In this document: piece after piece, positions 51,506 through 61,876 of the stretch
Position numbering within the stretch: position 1 is the first letter of the stretch
How the letters are laid out: each line of letters starts with the position of its first letter
NCBI GenBank assembly: GCA_004335835.1
Contig: RWJK01001503.1
Coordinates: forward strand, 86,094 to 150,093
DNA length: 64,000 nt
From: Scenedesmus sp. ARA3
Lineage: Eukaryota > Chlorophyta > Chlorophyceae > Sphaeropleales > Scenedesmaceae
Direction: 5' to 3'
The notes under the pieces: model-generated
Seen by the model: only the letters and a program-made list of their open reading frames with translations
The model's database searches: none
What the model was told of the DNA's origin: nothing
Translations under genes and position numbers: made by a program

Positions 51506-52750
51506 GACACCCTTGGGTGGTGTGGCAGCGGGCACGCCGCTTGCGCAGCGGCTGCGGTTCATGCAGGCTGCTGATGCTGCTGGGGCTGGCTACGCGTCAC
51601 CTGCAGCAGGCAACACCCCAGGTGGGCTGCTCAGCTGTGCTGCAGGAGACATATGTTAGTCATTTGGGTCTGCTCTTGCTGTGTTAACCTTTTTAGCGCT
51701 TGCTGTGTTAAGCTTACCACCCACTCAGCATAGCACTACAGCAAACCATTGAAGCATACAGCTCACGGTTCAGATGGCCAACCACTTGCAAGTGGCTGCG
51801 GCCTTTATGCTGCGTGCTGCTGTTGTATATGCAAGCTGGATTTGCGTATACGTATCAATGCAACGGAATGCATAGTAGCACTGGCTCTGCAGGCTTCATT
51901 CAGTGTCTCAACCGTGTGTTCTGGTTTGTGGCTGGAAAACTCACTTTTTCTCACAGGGAACTTCAGTGTAGCAATGGATGATGAGGATGATGAAGATGAT
52001 GATGACCGGCAGCTGCTGGCAGATATGGACCAAGTTACACCACCAGCAGCAGAAGCAGAAGCAGCACTAGCAGCAGCAGCGGCGGCGGCAGGGTGGGCCA
52101 GTAGCAGCATGCGTCCACCTCAGCGGCAGCAGCAGCGCTTCATGCCAACGCCAGCTGGGCGGTTTGCAGGGGCCATGGCAGCAGCAGCAGCAGCGCCGGG
52201 TGACACTCCGAGTGACACGGGTGACGCAGACATGGACATGGTTACACCAGCGCCGTTTGCATTCCCTAGTGCAGCGGGTCCGCCACGCATTGCGCCGCCA
52301 GCAGCTGCCCGAGCAGCAGCAGCAGCAGCAGGTCGTGGTCCTGGCGGCGGCAACAGTGGCGGTATAGGGTTCACTCCAGGAGTGACACCAGAAGCAGCAG
52401 CAGCACTGAATGGGACCGCTGGCGACAGCGGCACTGCTGGCAATGCAGCATGGAGGGCAAATCTGATGCAGCTGCTGGGGTCGGACTTTTCACAGCAGAC
52501 TGGCGCTGCTGCTGGGGCGAGGTTTAGGGCTCAGCTGGCAGCGCCAGGTCAGCAGCAGCTGGGTGGTAGGGGTTTAGGGTTTGACACGCCTGGCAGTGAC
52601 ATGGACATGATGACGCCTGCTGCTGCAGGGGCTGGCCGTGGGGCAGTGAGGGGTGGCTTGTTTGACACGCCTGTGGAGGGTGCTGCAGGAGGGCAGCAGC
52701 AGCAGCAGCTGCAGCAGCAGGGAGACGAAAGCCCGTCGACTCCCACGTAG
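43793..52750 (+). CDS. APC8: anaphase-promoting complex subunit 8 (CDC23), TPR protein
   Basis: Fourteen exons: 43793-44020, 44335-44435, 44746-44812, 45156-45247, 45533-45608, 45875-46021, 47193-47315, 47558-47695, 48672-48795, 49022-49133, 49736-49892, 50176-50313, 51192-51621, 51957-52750; 2727 nt, 908 aa, phases consistent. APC8 is a tetratricopeptide scaffold of the APC/C ubiquitin ligase, which targets cyclins and securin. Diagnostic blocks: [60 protein letters not shown] and [12 protein letters not shown]. The C-terminal 350 residues or so are an Ala/Gln/Gly-rich extension with an acidic run ([11 protein letters not shown]) and three DMDxVTP-like motifs, longer than the usual 550-600 aa family size. 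Several introns are expanded by exon-edge echo arrays. Start ATG gives the conserved N-terminal helix. Confidence 0.95.
45051..45142 (+). repeat. (TGC)n microsatellite upstream of APC8 exon 4
   Basis: About 30 uninterrupted triplets ending 14 bp before exon 4 (45156), so the tract occupies the polypyrimidine/branch region of intron 3. It creates long poly-Ala and poly-Ser ORFs that are not genes. Confidence 0.95.
45308..45337 (+). repeat. donor-side echo of APC8 exon 4
   Basis: A copy of the exon's last 25 nt or so (LQALLALEQ) and its GTGAGC donor, 90 bp downstream of the real donor at 45248. Confidence 0.8.
46085..46482 (+). repeat. donor-side echoes of APC8 exon 6, 4 copies
   Basis: Copies of the exon end ([16 protein letters not shown]) with GTGGGT/GTAAGC donors ending near 46136, 46257, 46368 and 46480. 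The second also repeats the earlier [12 protein letters not shown] stretch. All are downstream of the intact donor at 46022. Confidence 0.92.
46591..47140 (+). repeat. acceptor-side echoes of APC8 exon 7, 5 copies
   Basis: Copies of the exon start ([18 protein letters not shown]) with TGCAG acceptors; copy starts at 46596, 46703, 46831, 46964 and 47085, intact exon at 47193 (spacing 107-133 bp). Each keeps about 55-70 nt of exon and then diverges. Confidence 0.93.
47460..47505 (+). repeat. acceptor-side echo of APC8 exon 8
   Basis: [13 protein letters not shown] against [13 protein letters not shown] of the intact exon at 47558, with its own CAG acceptor. A donor-edge echo of the same exon (GNYYSL) lies downstream at 47785-47815. 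Confidence 0.85.
48067..48671 (+). repeat. 121-bp acceptor-side echo array of APC8 exon 9, 5 copies
   Basis: Five units start at 48067, 48188, 48309, 48430 and 48551, and the intact exon at 48672: an exact 121-bp period throughout. Each unit holds an acceptor (CTTGCAG), about 45 nt of exon ([14 protein letters not shown]), then non-exonic sequence (LWLSHSLV.. in the exon frame) and about 60 nt of intron. No unit has a donor. Confidence 0.97.
49183..49720 (+). repeat. acceptor-side echoes of APC8 exon 11, 4 copies
   Basis: Copies of the exon start ([20 protein letters not shown]) begin near 49188 (diverged), 49325, 49459 and 49604, before the intact exon at 49736. Spacing about 131-145 bp; three keep clear CAG acceptors. 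Confidence 0.92.
50078..50150 (+). repeat. acceptor-side echo of APC8 exon 12
   Basis: [21 protein letters not shown] with an ATGCAG acceptor, about 98 bp upstream of the intact exon at 50176, next to an AATGC pentamer run (50044-50077) and a CTG tract. Confidence 0.9.
50488..50780 (+). repeat. donor-side echoes of APC8 exon 12, 2-3 copies
   Basis: Diverged copies of the exon end ([12 protein letters not shown]) near 50495-50535 and 50600-50650, with a faint third at 50738-50780, downstream of the intact donor at 50314. Confidence 0.75.
50946..51191 (+). repeat. acceptor-side echoes of APC8 exon 13, 2 copies
   Basis: Copies of the exon start ([20 protein letters not shown]) at 50951 and 51090 before the intact exon at 51192. 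All three are preceded by (CTG)nCAG acceptors, so the triplet tract and the exon edge are repeated together. Confidence 0.95.
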
Positions 52751-53190
52751 GCAGAGATGCTGATATGCAGGTGGAGCATGTGTTCGGCATTTGCATACAG
52801 TATGTACAGGGTTTGGCCACACTTGTGAGTACTAGTACTGTGCAGTACTGGGCTGTCTAGCGTATGCATGTGTTGCTCCATCGAGCAGGTCAGCTGCGTG
52901 ACGCAAAATGTTATGCTGCTTGGTCATCGGGGATGAAATAAGAAAACTTCGATCAATTCGATTGAAGTCGGTGCGTTCCTGGTGATGTTGGTGTTGGCGC
53001 GAAGCTGCGACCAGCTGCAGCCCGCGTAACAAGGTGCGTGCAGTGGCGCCATGTCACTAGGCAGGCTCCCAAGCTCAGCACGCGACTCTAGCTAATGTCA
53101 TTTGGAATCACATTACTTGACACTTCTAGGAGTATTGGAGAAACTGTTTGATCTGTATTTGTGCTCCGCTATTAGCTTTCACAGACAAAA
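52751..53190. promoter_or_regulatory. APC8 3' UTR and POT transporter promoter region
   Basis: 440 bp between two plus-strand genes. No TATA box or clear polyadenylation signal was recognised. The transporter ATG at 53191 has a favourable context (ACAAAAATGGCG). Confidence 0.5.
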
Positions 53191-54026
53191 ATGGCGCCAC
53201 ACGACGGGATCCCAGAGGAGGACGCAGACTCATTAGAAGACAGTACTCATCTATCTAGGATATCACTTAGGAAAGACACCAACCATCATAGGCACCAGGC
53301 GGAGGAGATCGCTGCACCAGAGGAGGACCCTGTGTCGACTCAACGCAAGCGCATGCTCTTCCTGGCATGCGTATGCATTCTAGGTGGGAACATTACCAAG
53401 CACAACGACGATCGATTCATGCATAAGGCCTGCAAGCAGACGATTGGTGTTGCCGGATGCCAAGCAGCCGAGCGCGCGCGAGAAAATGTGTGCCTCGCCA
53501 CTGCAAACGACAGCAAGAATGGTGTGAACGTAGTCAGTAGGCTGATCCTTTGACGTCTCGTGAGATGTGCTGGTGTCGTGCGTGACTACTTCTGCTGCTG
53601 CTGCTGCTGTTGTCTGACTGGTGCTGCAGGCAATGAGCTGTGTGAGCGGTGAGTGCCGTTGTATGCCTGCCAGATAAGTTCACGTCAGCAGCTTGGATAG
53701 GTAGATGAGTCAAACAAGAGATACAACCAGAGATATGTGGTTCAGTTTGCTGATCTGCCAATGATGTCTACACAACTTGTCCTGCGTGATCCCAAGCAAG
53801 CCCTGAGAAACACTGCCTGGGCCTGTCACCTGCCATCACCATGTCCTATTGTTCCCCTTATATGTCCAACATTGCTGCTGTGTATTGTGCTGCTGTGTAT
53901 TGTGCTGCTGTGCAATGTGCTCTGCTGGTGTGTGCAGGTTGGCCTTCTATGGGCTGCAGACCAACATGGGCCTGTACCTGAAAAAGGAGCTGGGCTACCC
54001 AGCTGACACCGCCTCACAGCTGGTGA

Positions 54027-54062
<36 letters not shown>

Positions 54063-57000
54063 GCAGCAGCACCGCTGGCAGTGGTTACAACTTGGTGCTC
54101 AGATTGCAGTGGAGCTGTGTTGTCAGCAACAGCAACAGATGGAGGGAAAGAAAATGCACAGCAGAAGCAATAAGGACGATCAGTCAGTTTTTCAGACAGT
54201 GCTGGGTGGTGGTTCTGCCAGATACATCAGCTTCATCGCATCTCTGGCGAAGCAGCAGCAGTGCCAGCTGCTGCAAAGTTGCCATTGCATGCAGCAGCAA
54301 CTGCTAACTCTATGCCTCACTGTCTCCCCTGCAGCTGCAAGTGTGGAAGGCCACCGTGTACCTCACGCCACTGCTGGGAGGCTACCTGGCTGATGCAGGT
54401 GGGTAGACACAAAAGTTGCTGTTTTGCCCTGTTGCATGCAGCCACTGTCGCATGCAGCCACTGCCCTGTTGCATGCAGCCACTGTGTACCTCACGCCACT
54501 GCTGGGAGGCTACTTGGCTGACGCAGGTGGGTGCAGACCTTGGTTGTGCAGATGCCGTCCTTTACCTCCTTTAAATCAGCACTCAACTTTGTTAGCCGCT
54601 GCCCAGAGCTTGGTTCACACGACTGTTAACCCCATGAAACTGACTTAGCAGAAGGTCTACCTACTTGCTGAGCCAACTGTCCCTGGCTTGAACTTTGGAT
54701 TAAAAGTCTGCTGCCTTCTTATTATGCATCTTTGCCCTGTGCTGAGCCATCTGCTGAGCCAAGACACCATTGGTTTAAACTGCTGTGCTGTATCCTGCTG
54801 CATGACTGTGCATCGTTTCACTGTCATGCAGTCATGGGTAGGTTCTGGGTCATCCTGGTCTTCAGCATCGTCTACTTTGTGGTAAGTGGAACAAGGCTGA
54901 TCAATAACAGCGAAAATTACCACAGAAACACTGAGTACTGACTGAAGCAGCCCTGTCACCTTCAAGCATGACACAGAAGATGCAGCTGCCTGCAACTGGC
55001 AGATGAGACACTATATCAACAAGCACCAGCAACATGCTTTCTGGCCGTTCAGTGGCCAGCAAGTTTGCAGCCACACACCATTGCGCTGCCTCTTGGGGCC
55101 AATGACGTTGATGCTATGGCTTGATGTGTAGCATGATGATGATGACCATTGCAAGGCCCCTTAGATGGCACATCACACACATCATTGCATTATAACATGT
55201 TATTTAACATGTTACATCCCGCAGGGCATGCTGGGCATCACGCTGGTGAACCTGCTGCCCCAGATCCGGCCGCAGCGCGATGCAGCGCCCCCAGCAGGCC
55301 TGGCCACCACGCAGGCTGTGTTCTGGGTGTTCATGTACCTCACAGCGCTGGGTTCTGGAGGTATTAAACCCTGCGTGAGCAGCTTTGGAGGGGACCAGTT
55401 CAGGGAGAGCAGCGCAAGAGAGAGGTGGGCGTGCTTGCTGCATTTCAAATGCACGACACAGCAGCAATTAGAAGGCAGCTTGGAGCATTGACATGCGTCA
55501 GCAGCTTCGGACAAGGACCAGGGTGTTTGGTGTTCTGGGTGTTCGTTTACTTTACTGGGTAATGTACCTCACAGCGCTGGGTTCTGGTGGTATCAAACCC
55601 TGCGTGAGCAGCTTTGGAGGGGACCAGTTCAGGGAGAGCAGCGCGCGAGAGAGGTGGGGGGGGTGTTTGGTGTTTGTTAGCATGCTGAAGTGTGCATGTG
55701 ACTGGCGTGGAACGGCAGCGTGCTGAGCAAGGCTGATTTGCTGCCTTAGTAGTGTTCGCACGCAAGTGCCTCTTGCTACGATAGGGGGTTGACAGTGTGC
55801 TGAGTTTGCCACTCACATTTCCTGCTGTGCCTGCTGCAGGAGCTGGCGTTCCAGCTTCTTCAACTGGTGAGCCTGACACAACCTGCTGAGCAGGGTGGCT
55901 GGGGAGCCTTGCAGCTAGGCGCTGGTCAGCCTGGCAGCAGCTGAGCACAGCGAATTCATCAGGCTTCCAGCAAAACAAGCAGCAGCAACAAGCAAGCAAG
56001 CAGCAGCAACACAGCCCCTTTTGCCAGCAAAGGCACGCAGCTGCTGCCTCGCAGCTGTGACTTCTGCCAATACATATATGATACACACGCGCTGACCAAC
56101 TGCTGCTTCTGCTGATGCTGCTGATGCAGGTTCTATTTCAGCATCAACATTGGAGGTGAGACTTGATGTGGGAGGGGAAGCAAGCAGCGGGATATTTTTG
56201 AGATGAGGGTGCTGGCTGCCTCTCTTCCCAACAGCACAGCCACATCATAGCCACAGCAACTGCGTGTTGGCTGGTACTTCTCAGGCAGTGCTACATTTGC
56301 ATGCATCGTGCACAGCTTCTTTACGCATGCCCAACACACCATATGCTGCACATTCAAGAGCGCATGCAGCATTTGCGAGTGTGCTTTTACGCTCTAGATC
56401 ACCTGTCATTGCTGATACCGCTGTTTCTGCTGCCTCGCTGTTTCCTTGCACTGCATACTATGCACACGCACTTGGCATCCTGCAGCACTGGTGAGTGTGG
56501 GCTGGTGTTGCAGCAGCTCAGAGGCATGGCCAGCAGCAACCATGCAGCAGCACAACCTCGCATTCATTTAGTAGTGAGGCGGCCTTACTAATCTTGATTA
56601 CGTAGCGCATGGTGGTGCAGTTCAACGTCGCACATAGGGATGAGCTTGGTGCAGCGCTTCTGAGCAGCAATGTGTGCCAAAGCACCACATGCTGAAATGT
56701 AGATGTTTGATAAGACACTCGGTACATTCTGCAAACTCAGATGCATGCATTGTGTGCTGTGCAGGCCAGCCAGTGTCTGTTGCGTCAAGTCCCCCTGTCC
56801 CCCTTCCATATGGTACAGAAACACACCTATGCCTTGTCACCTGCAGGTTGCATCAACTGTAGTAGTTGGTGTGCAGGAGAGCAAGGGCTATGGGGTGGGC
56901 TTCGGCATCCCCACCATTGCCTGACATAAACCCACAACAACAACATTTTGTTTTGCCTGCAGGTTGCATCAACCGTAGTAGTGGGTTTGCAGGAGAGCAA

Positions 57001-60000
57001 GGGCTACGGTGTTGGCTTTGGCATTCCCACCACTGCCTGACATGAACCCACAATAATAACAATTTGCTTTGCTGCAGGTTGCATCCCCTGTTGTGGTGGG
57101 TGTGCAGGAGAGCAAGGCTATGGTGTTGGCTTTGGCATTCCCACCATTGCCTGACATAAACCCACAATATCAACAATCTGTTTTCCTGCAGGTTGCATCC
57201 ACTGTTGTGGTGGGTGTGCAGGAGAGCAAGGGCTACGGTGTTGGCTTTGGCATTCCCACCATTGCATTTGGTGTGGCCATTGCCATGTTTGTGGCGGGCG
57301 CCGCAGCCAACCTGTACGTGCGCGTGCCGCCAGAGGGCTCGCCCTTCAGCCGAATTGGCAGGGTACTGAGAGGTGAGGGGTGCAGGCGCATTTCAGCTTC
57401 ACTCTGTGTGATGTTTGTGGCGGGCGCCGCAGCCAACCTGTACGTGCGCGTGCCGCCAGAGGGATCACATTTTTCACACCTCGGCAGGGTGCTGAGAGGC
57501 GAGTTACATGGCTGGTGTTGAGTTTCAGTGCGTGACATGCAGCAGCAGTCTGGTTGATGAGAAGGACGTTCTGTGTGCGGAAGAACTGGCCCGTCCTCTT
57601 CAGTCGCAGTGGCAGAGTGCTGAGAGGTGGGTGGTATGGTAGGCTTTCAGCTGCTGTCTACACACATGGTCAGCTGCTGTCCACACAGATGATCAGCTGC
57701 TCTTCATACTTCTGGTCAGTTGCTGTTTTGCTGTCCGCAGGCGCCTTCACCAAGCGCCAACTGATCCTGCCTGCTGATGCCGGCCAGCTGCACAACCCCG
57801 AGCCAGGCACTGCGCTGCTGTTTCTACTGATGGTCAGCTGCTGTTGTGCTTTTTTGTATGCGTCTGCAGGCGCCTTCACTAAGCAGCACCTGAGCCTGCC
57901 TGCTGATGCCGGCCAGCTGTCAGCAGCATACAGCAGTACCTGTAACCAGTTGTCTGCCCTCGGTTCTGCCTGCCACAGGTGCCTTCACCAAGCGACATCT
58001 GAGCCTGCCGGCTGATGCCAGCCAGCTGCACAACCCCGAGCCAGGCACAGATGGAGCACTGCCATACAGCATGCCCCACTCACAGCGCATGAAGTGAGCC
58101 GCATTTTGAATACGCCAGAAGATGCTGGCAGCCTGATACTCTGTCGAATCGTCACACACCGCAAACCAGGCTCGTAAACAGTCTTTACAGTAAGACAGGC
58201 ATGCTCTTTTTGCATCTTGCTTGGCCTGGCAAGGCGTATGCTGTGATCTTGTTGCCAAATGCACTGTGATCACGTAATTTACATATGCTGCACACCTTTC
58301 CTGTGTTGCAGGTGCCTGGACAAGGCTGCCATAAAGAGTGAGGCGGGGCCTCAGGTCACACTCACAGAGGTGGAGGAGAGCAAGGCATTCTTCGGCATAC
58401 TGCCGCTGTTCCTGTGCATCTGCATCTACCAGATGACATACGTGAGTGCGGTAGCGCTTGAAGTTGTAGTAGCAAACATTGCTGTGCTTGTGCAATCAAC
58501 ACGCCACGAGCATATATGCCTGCCCCACTTCTACATCCTCAAATCATACAGCAGGTAAGGACACCATGTAATGGTTGATGTTGCATTCCAGTCCGCTGTG
58601 CTTCAATCAAGTGACAGCCGTAAAGGATGTGCATACAAAGCACACTGCTTTGCTGTTCCTGTGCATCTGCATCTACCAGATGACATATGTGAGTGCGGCA
58701 GGCACTGGTTTAGAAGTTACAGAGCAGACATATTGCTGTTCATCTGCATCTACCAAATGACTTATGTGAGGGTGGCAGGCGCTCACTTGCAGCACCTGAA
58801 GCAAACAGTGCTGCTGTGGATGCACAGTAACAGGTTAAACACATGAGTGTTCTGATGTGTGACAGTCACTGCAGAGTTCCATGCGGCATGGGGCAGCTGG
58901 TGGTGATGCGACTTGCAGTGTTTGCTTCATCCCACAAAACGTCATCAGTATGCAGCAGGTGCTGCTGCAGCACCTGCTGCAGCAACTGCTGCAGCCACTT
59001 ATACTTCTGTGGCCTGAAGCTGAATACCAATGCTTCGCTGCCATACCTGCAGGACCCCATCTTCACTCTGTTACCATACCCCGGTGATGCAATGGACCGC
59101 AGCATGGGCGCCACACATGTCCCTGCCTCATCTATCAGCTGTGCCAATACCTGTGGCGTGCTGAAATCTCAACATGACTGAAACCTGCTGCTGCTGCTGC
59201 TGCTGTTTCTCTTGCAGGACCCCATCTTCACTCTGTTACCATACCCCGGTGACGCAATGGACAGGTCCATGGGCGCCACACAGGTGCCCGCATCTTCCAT
59301 CAGCTTTGCCAACACCTTTGGCGTGCTGTTCACTGTGGTGGCGTATGACCTGGCGCTGGTGCCGCTGATGCAGCGGCTGCGGCGGCCCATCAGTATCACC
59401 TGGAGAATCGGGCTGGGCTTTGCTATCCAGGTGAGGACTTCTTTTGCTTCTCTTGTGTGTTTATGAAGATTGATGTTTATGAAGACAACATTGTACAGCC
59501 GGTATGGGTAGCATACACGGAACAGGGCTCGCGCAGCTGCAGTTCTGTGAAACAAAAGCAGCCAGGCAAATGCGCCATGCACAGATTAGGCTGCTGCTGA
59601 CGCACTGCAGTGCATCTAGTGCCAAAATGACTGAACAAGGTCTGACTGCTCATGAATTACTTCATGTGTTGCTGCTCCAGGTGCTGGCGCTGGTGAGTGC
59701 TGCGCTGATTGAGATGGCTACCATGTGGTGCTAGACTCCTCCCTGGCCAAACCCTAACCCTGCCTCTTGTGCTGGTGTTGTGCTGCACTGCCTGTAACAG
59801 GTGCTGGCGCTGGTGAGTGCTGCGCTCATTGAGATGGCTCGCTACCGTGTGGTGCGTGAGTCTGGGCTGCTGGAGCGCTTCCTGGCTGCTGGGCCAAAAG
59901 CAGACCCCCTGGACCCTCTGTTCACACAGCCCATGAGGTGAGGTGTGAGGTGCCTTTGCAAAGTGCATCTGAAAACTGTCTCCGTGGCTGCATGCTCTGT

Positions 60001-61876
60001 CTTTTTGGACAGTGAAATATTAAGTGCCTTCACTCGGTGTGCAGTGCTTGGCATGTGCTGGCTGGTATTCTGCAACAGGGTCATCTGCCGCCACATATCA
60101 GCACCGCCTTTCTGTATTGCCGAAAGTGCTGCCGCTGCGTGCACTCGCTTGCTGCTGCAGCATCTGGTGGCAAGCCATCCCTTACTTCCTGCTGGGAGTG
60201 TCAGAGGTGGGTTAGCGGTTGCACATCAAGCGGCTGCTGATGCTGCTGCTGTAGTGTGTTGGCGGTGCAAATAGTAGTCTTCTGGCCACGACGGTACAGA
60301 TTCAAATTGTGCTGTACATCAGGTTTGACGTCAATGTCGACATAGTCATGATGGCTGACCAACTAAAAGTTTTCTTGTGGCAACTCGCCGCTGAGCAGCT
60401 TAAATTTTCTTGTGGCAACTTGCCGCTGAGCAGCTGACACATGTTGTGCTTATGTGTTTGTGCTTGCTCTGCTGCAGGTGTTCACCAACATTGGCTGCAT
60501 GGAGCTGTTTTACACACAGGTAAGGGACAGTTGCTTTGCAAACAAGGGTCGAAGGAACAGAATCAGGCCCCTCGTGGCAGCAGATCATGGCCTGCTGAGT
60601 GCCTCTGCAGCATCTCCACCCCTACTGGAGAGAACACCTAGCCGGCAGGCTGCTCACCATGGCTGCTCACCATGGCTGCCCTTCCTTTTGACGGTACCTA
60701 ACATAAACATCCTAAGCCATCAACCAACTAATCATTGATTATCTGCAGGTATTCTGAGGCATGCTCCTGATGGGTGCCAGCATGTACCTGATCCTTGTCA
60801 TTGCTGTTAGGGTGTGCACTTTGAGCCTCAATGAAAACATGAAAGCAAGCAAATGCCAAATAAAGTGACTGCTACACTGTAGGTCTCTGACGGCATGCGC
60901 TCCCTGGGCGGGAGCGTGTACCTGCTCACGTTGCCTGCCGCCAGGCTGTTCCACCCTGAAGAGGCATCCTCTAACTCTGGTGAAACTTTGTTTCCCGCAG
61001 GTCTCTGAAGGCATGCGCTCGCTGGGCGCCAGTGTGTACCTGCTCACGGTTGCAGTTGGCACCTACCTGGCCAGTGGGCTCAACGTGATGGTGGCTGCCG
61101 CCTCACCACACGACACATGGGTGTCAAACAACCCACTGCTCGGACACTACGACTGGTGAGAGCTGTGAATAGGGTTTGCAGCAGGTTTCATGCAGCTGGG
61201 ATGTTGCTGCTGGGTGGCTGCTGCCTCGCCTCACGACACCTGGGTGTCAAACAACCCACTGCTTGGGCACTACGACTGGTGAGAGTTGTGGCTGAAAAGT
61301 TGATGTTATGCACATGCTGTGCCTGCTATTGTTTGAAAAACCCTATGTGACCGCCACACACTGGGCCAGTGGCGGTGGCTGCTGCCTCGCCGCATCACAC
61401 CTGGGTGTCAAACAACCCACTGCTTGGACACTACGACTGGTGAGAGCTATGAATAGGGTTTGCAGTTGTGTACTGCTCCAGCACATCTGCATGCCATGTT
61501 ATTCTGCTGCAGGCGGCTCAGCTGCAGGCGATCTTCTGTCCCGCAAGTCACAATCTGTACTGTAGTATCATATACATGTATGGCATAAATAATGCTGTTT
61601 CATGCGTCGCAGGTACTTCTGGTTGAATGCGGGCATCCTGGTGCTGGGCCTGGGCCTGTACATCATCGTGGCACATATAACCAACATGTGCTGTATCTTC
61701 TTATGTACCTCCTCATATGTCTGATGCATGGCAGGTACTTCTGGCTGAATGCGGGCATCCTGGTGCTGGGCCTGGGCCTCTACATCATCGTGGCACGCAG
61801 CTGCGGCTACACAGACAAGGGGGCAGCAGCACACCGCAAGGCGCAAGCCTGCGACCAGGGCACCAAGGCAGCTTGA
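53191..61876 (+). CDS. proton-coupled oligopeptide/nitrate transporter family (POT/NPF) protein
   Basis: Eighteen exons: 53191-53383, 53630-53648, 53938-54022, 54335-54398, 54832-54881, 55225-55424, 55840-55866, 56130-56155, 56486-56490, 57192-57372, 57979-58093, 58312-58441, 59218-59430, 59801-59937, 60161-60206, 60478-60519, 61001-61155, 61735-61876; 1830 nt, 609 aa, phases consistent. Family marks: ExxER (NELCERLAFYG) for proton coupling, [45 protein letters not shown] and [18 protein letters not shown]15/NPF carriers import di- and tripeptides or, in plants, nitrate and other anions with protons across plasma or vacuolar membranes; substrate is not inferable here. The N-terminal 60 residues are acidic and cytosolic. 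Exons of 19, 27, 26 and 5 nt are very small, and eleven sets of exon-edge echoes crowd the introns. Confidence 0.93.
53630..53648 (+). other. 19-nt microexon (exon 2 of POT gene)
   Basis: Lies between GGTGCTGCAG and GTGAGT. It supplies G(NELCE)R, the ExxER proton-coupling motif; flanking phases 1 and 2 fit exactly. A CTG tract ends about 17 bp upstream. Confidence 0.92.
54479..54528 (+). repeat. donor-side echo of POT exon 4
   Basis: About 46 nt repeated ([14 protein letters not shown]) with the GTGGGT donor, 130 bp downstream of the intact donor. Confidence 0.92.
55563..55653 (+). repeat. donor-side echo of POT exon 6
   Basis: About 90 nt of the exon end ([17 protein letters not shown]..) are repeated almost perfectly with a GTGGGG donor, 229 bp downstream of the intact exon. 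Confidence 0.93.
56486..56490 (+). other. 5-nt microexon (exon 9 of POT gene)
   Basis: CACTG sits between a consensus acceptor (CATCCTGCAG) and a consensus donor (GTGAGT). Exon 8 ends in phase 1 after ATTGGAG and exon 10 starts in phase 0 at GTTGCATCC. Direct joining gives the wrong frame. Insertion of these five bases restores INIGALVASTVVV, the conserved family sequence. Confidence 0.88.
56843..57170 (+). repeat. acceptor-side echoes of POT exon 10, 3 copies
   Basis: Copies start at 56847, 56963 and 57078, intact exon at 57192: spacing 116, 115 and 114 bp. Each keeps an acceptor and about 75 nt ([20 protein letters not shown]) and ends in an ATTGCCTGAC stop-containing junction. Confidence 0.95.
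57411..57628 (+). repeat. donor-side echoes of POT exon 10, 2 copies
   Basis: First copy 57411-57497 ([18 protein letters not shown]) has its donor changed to GCGAGT; second, shorter copy ends at 57628 before a GTGGGT. Both are downstream of the intact donor at 57373. Confidence 0.88.
57737..57950 (+). repeat. acceptor-side echoes of POT exon 11, 2 copies
   Basis: Copies start at 57741 and 57870, intact exon at 57979 (spacing 129 and 109 bp); each encodes GAFTK.(Q/H)[10 protein letters not shown] after a TGCAG or CCGCAG acceptor. Confidence 0.92.
58650..58772 (+). repeat. donor-side echoes of POT exon 12, 2 copies
   Basis: Copies of the exon end ([11 protein letters not shown]) ending at 58688 and 58765, each with a GTGAG donor. 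The intact donor is at 58442. Confidence 0.88.
59050..59165 (+). repeat. acceptor-side echo of POT exon 13
   Basis: About 110 nt ([20 protein letters not shown]) with a CTGCAG acceptor, starting at 59053, 165 bp upstream of the intact exon. It is one of the longest echoes and could be a cryptic alternative exon start. Confidence 0.92.
59678..59735 (+). repeat. acceptor-side echo of POT exon 14
   Basis: [14 protein letters not shown] repeated at 59681, exactly 120 bp upstream of the intact exon at 59801, with a CCAG acceptor. Confidence 0.9.
60880..60945 (+). repeat. acceptor-side echo of POT exon 17
   Basis: [16 protein letters not shown] at about 60883, 118 bp upstream of the intact exon at 61001; its acceptor is CTGTAG. 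Confidence 0.9.
61205..61441 (+). repeat. donor-side echoes of POT exon 17, 2 copies
   Basis: Two copies of the exon end ([20 protein letters not shown]) with GTGAGA donors ending near 61278 and 61440. The intact donor is at 61156; the second copy's downstream intron also resembles the intact one. Confidence 0.92.
61610..61677 (+). repeat. acceptor-side echo of POT exon 18
   Basis: [20 protein letters not shown] repeated at 61613, 122 bp upstream of the intact terminal exon at 61735; the echo then runs into a stop. Confidence 0.92.

Noticed and set aside
52567..52584. Telomere-like TTTAGGGTTT
   Set aside because: It is a single occurrence inside APC8 exon 14 coding GLGFDTP; single CCCTAACCC motifs near 48043 and 59745 are likewise isolated.
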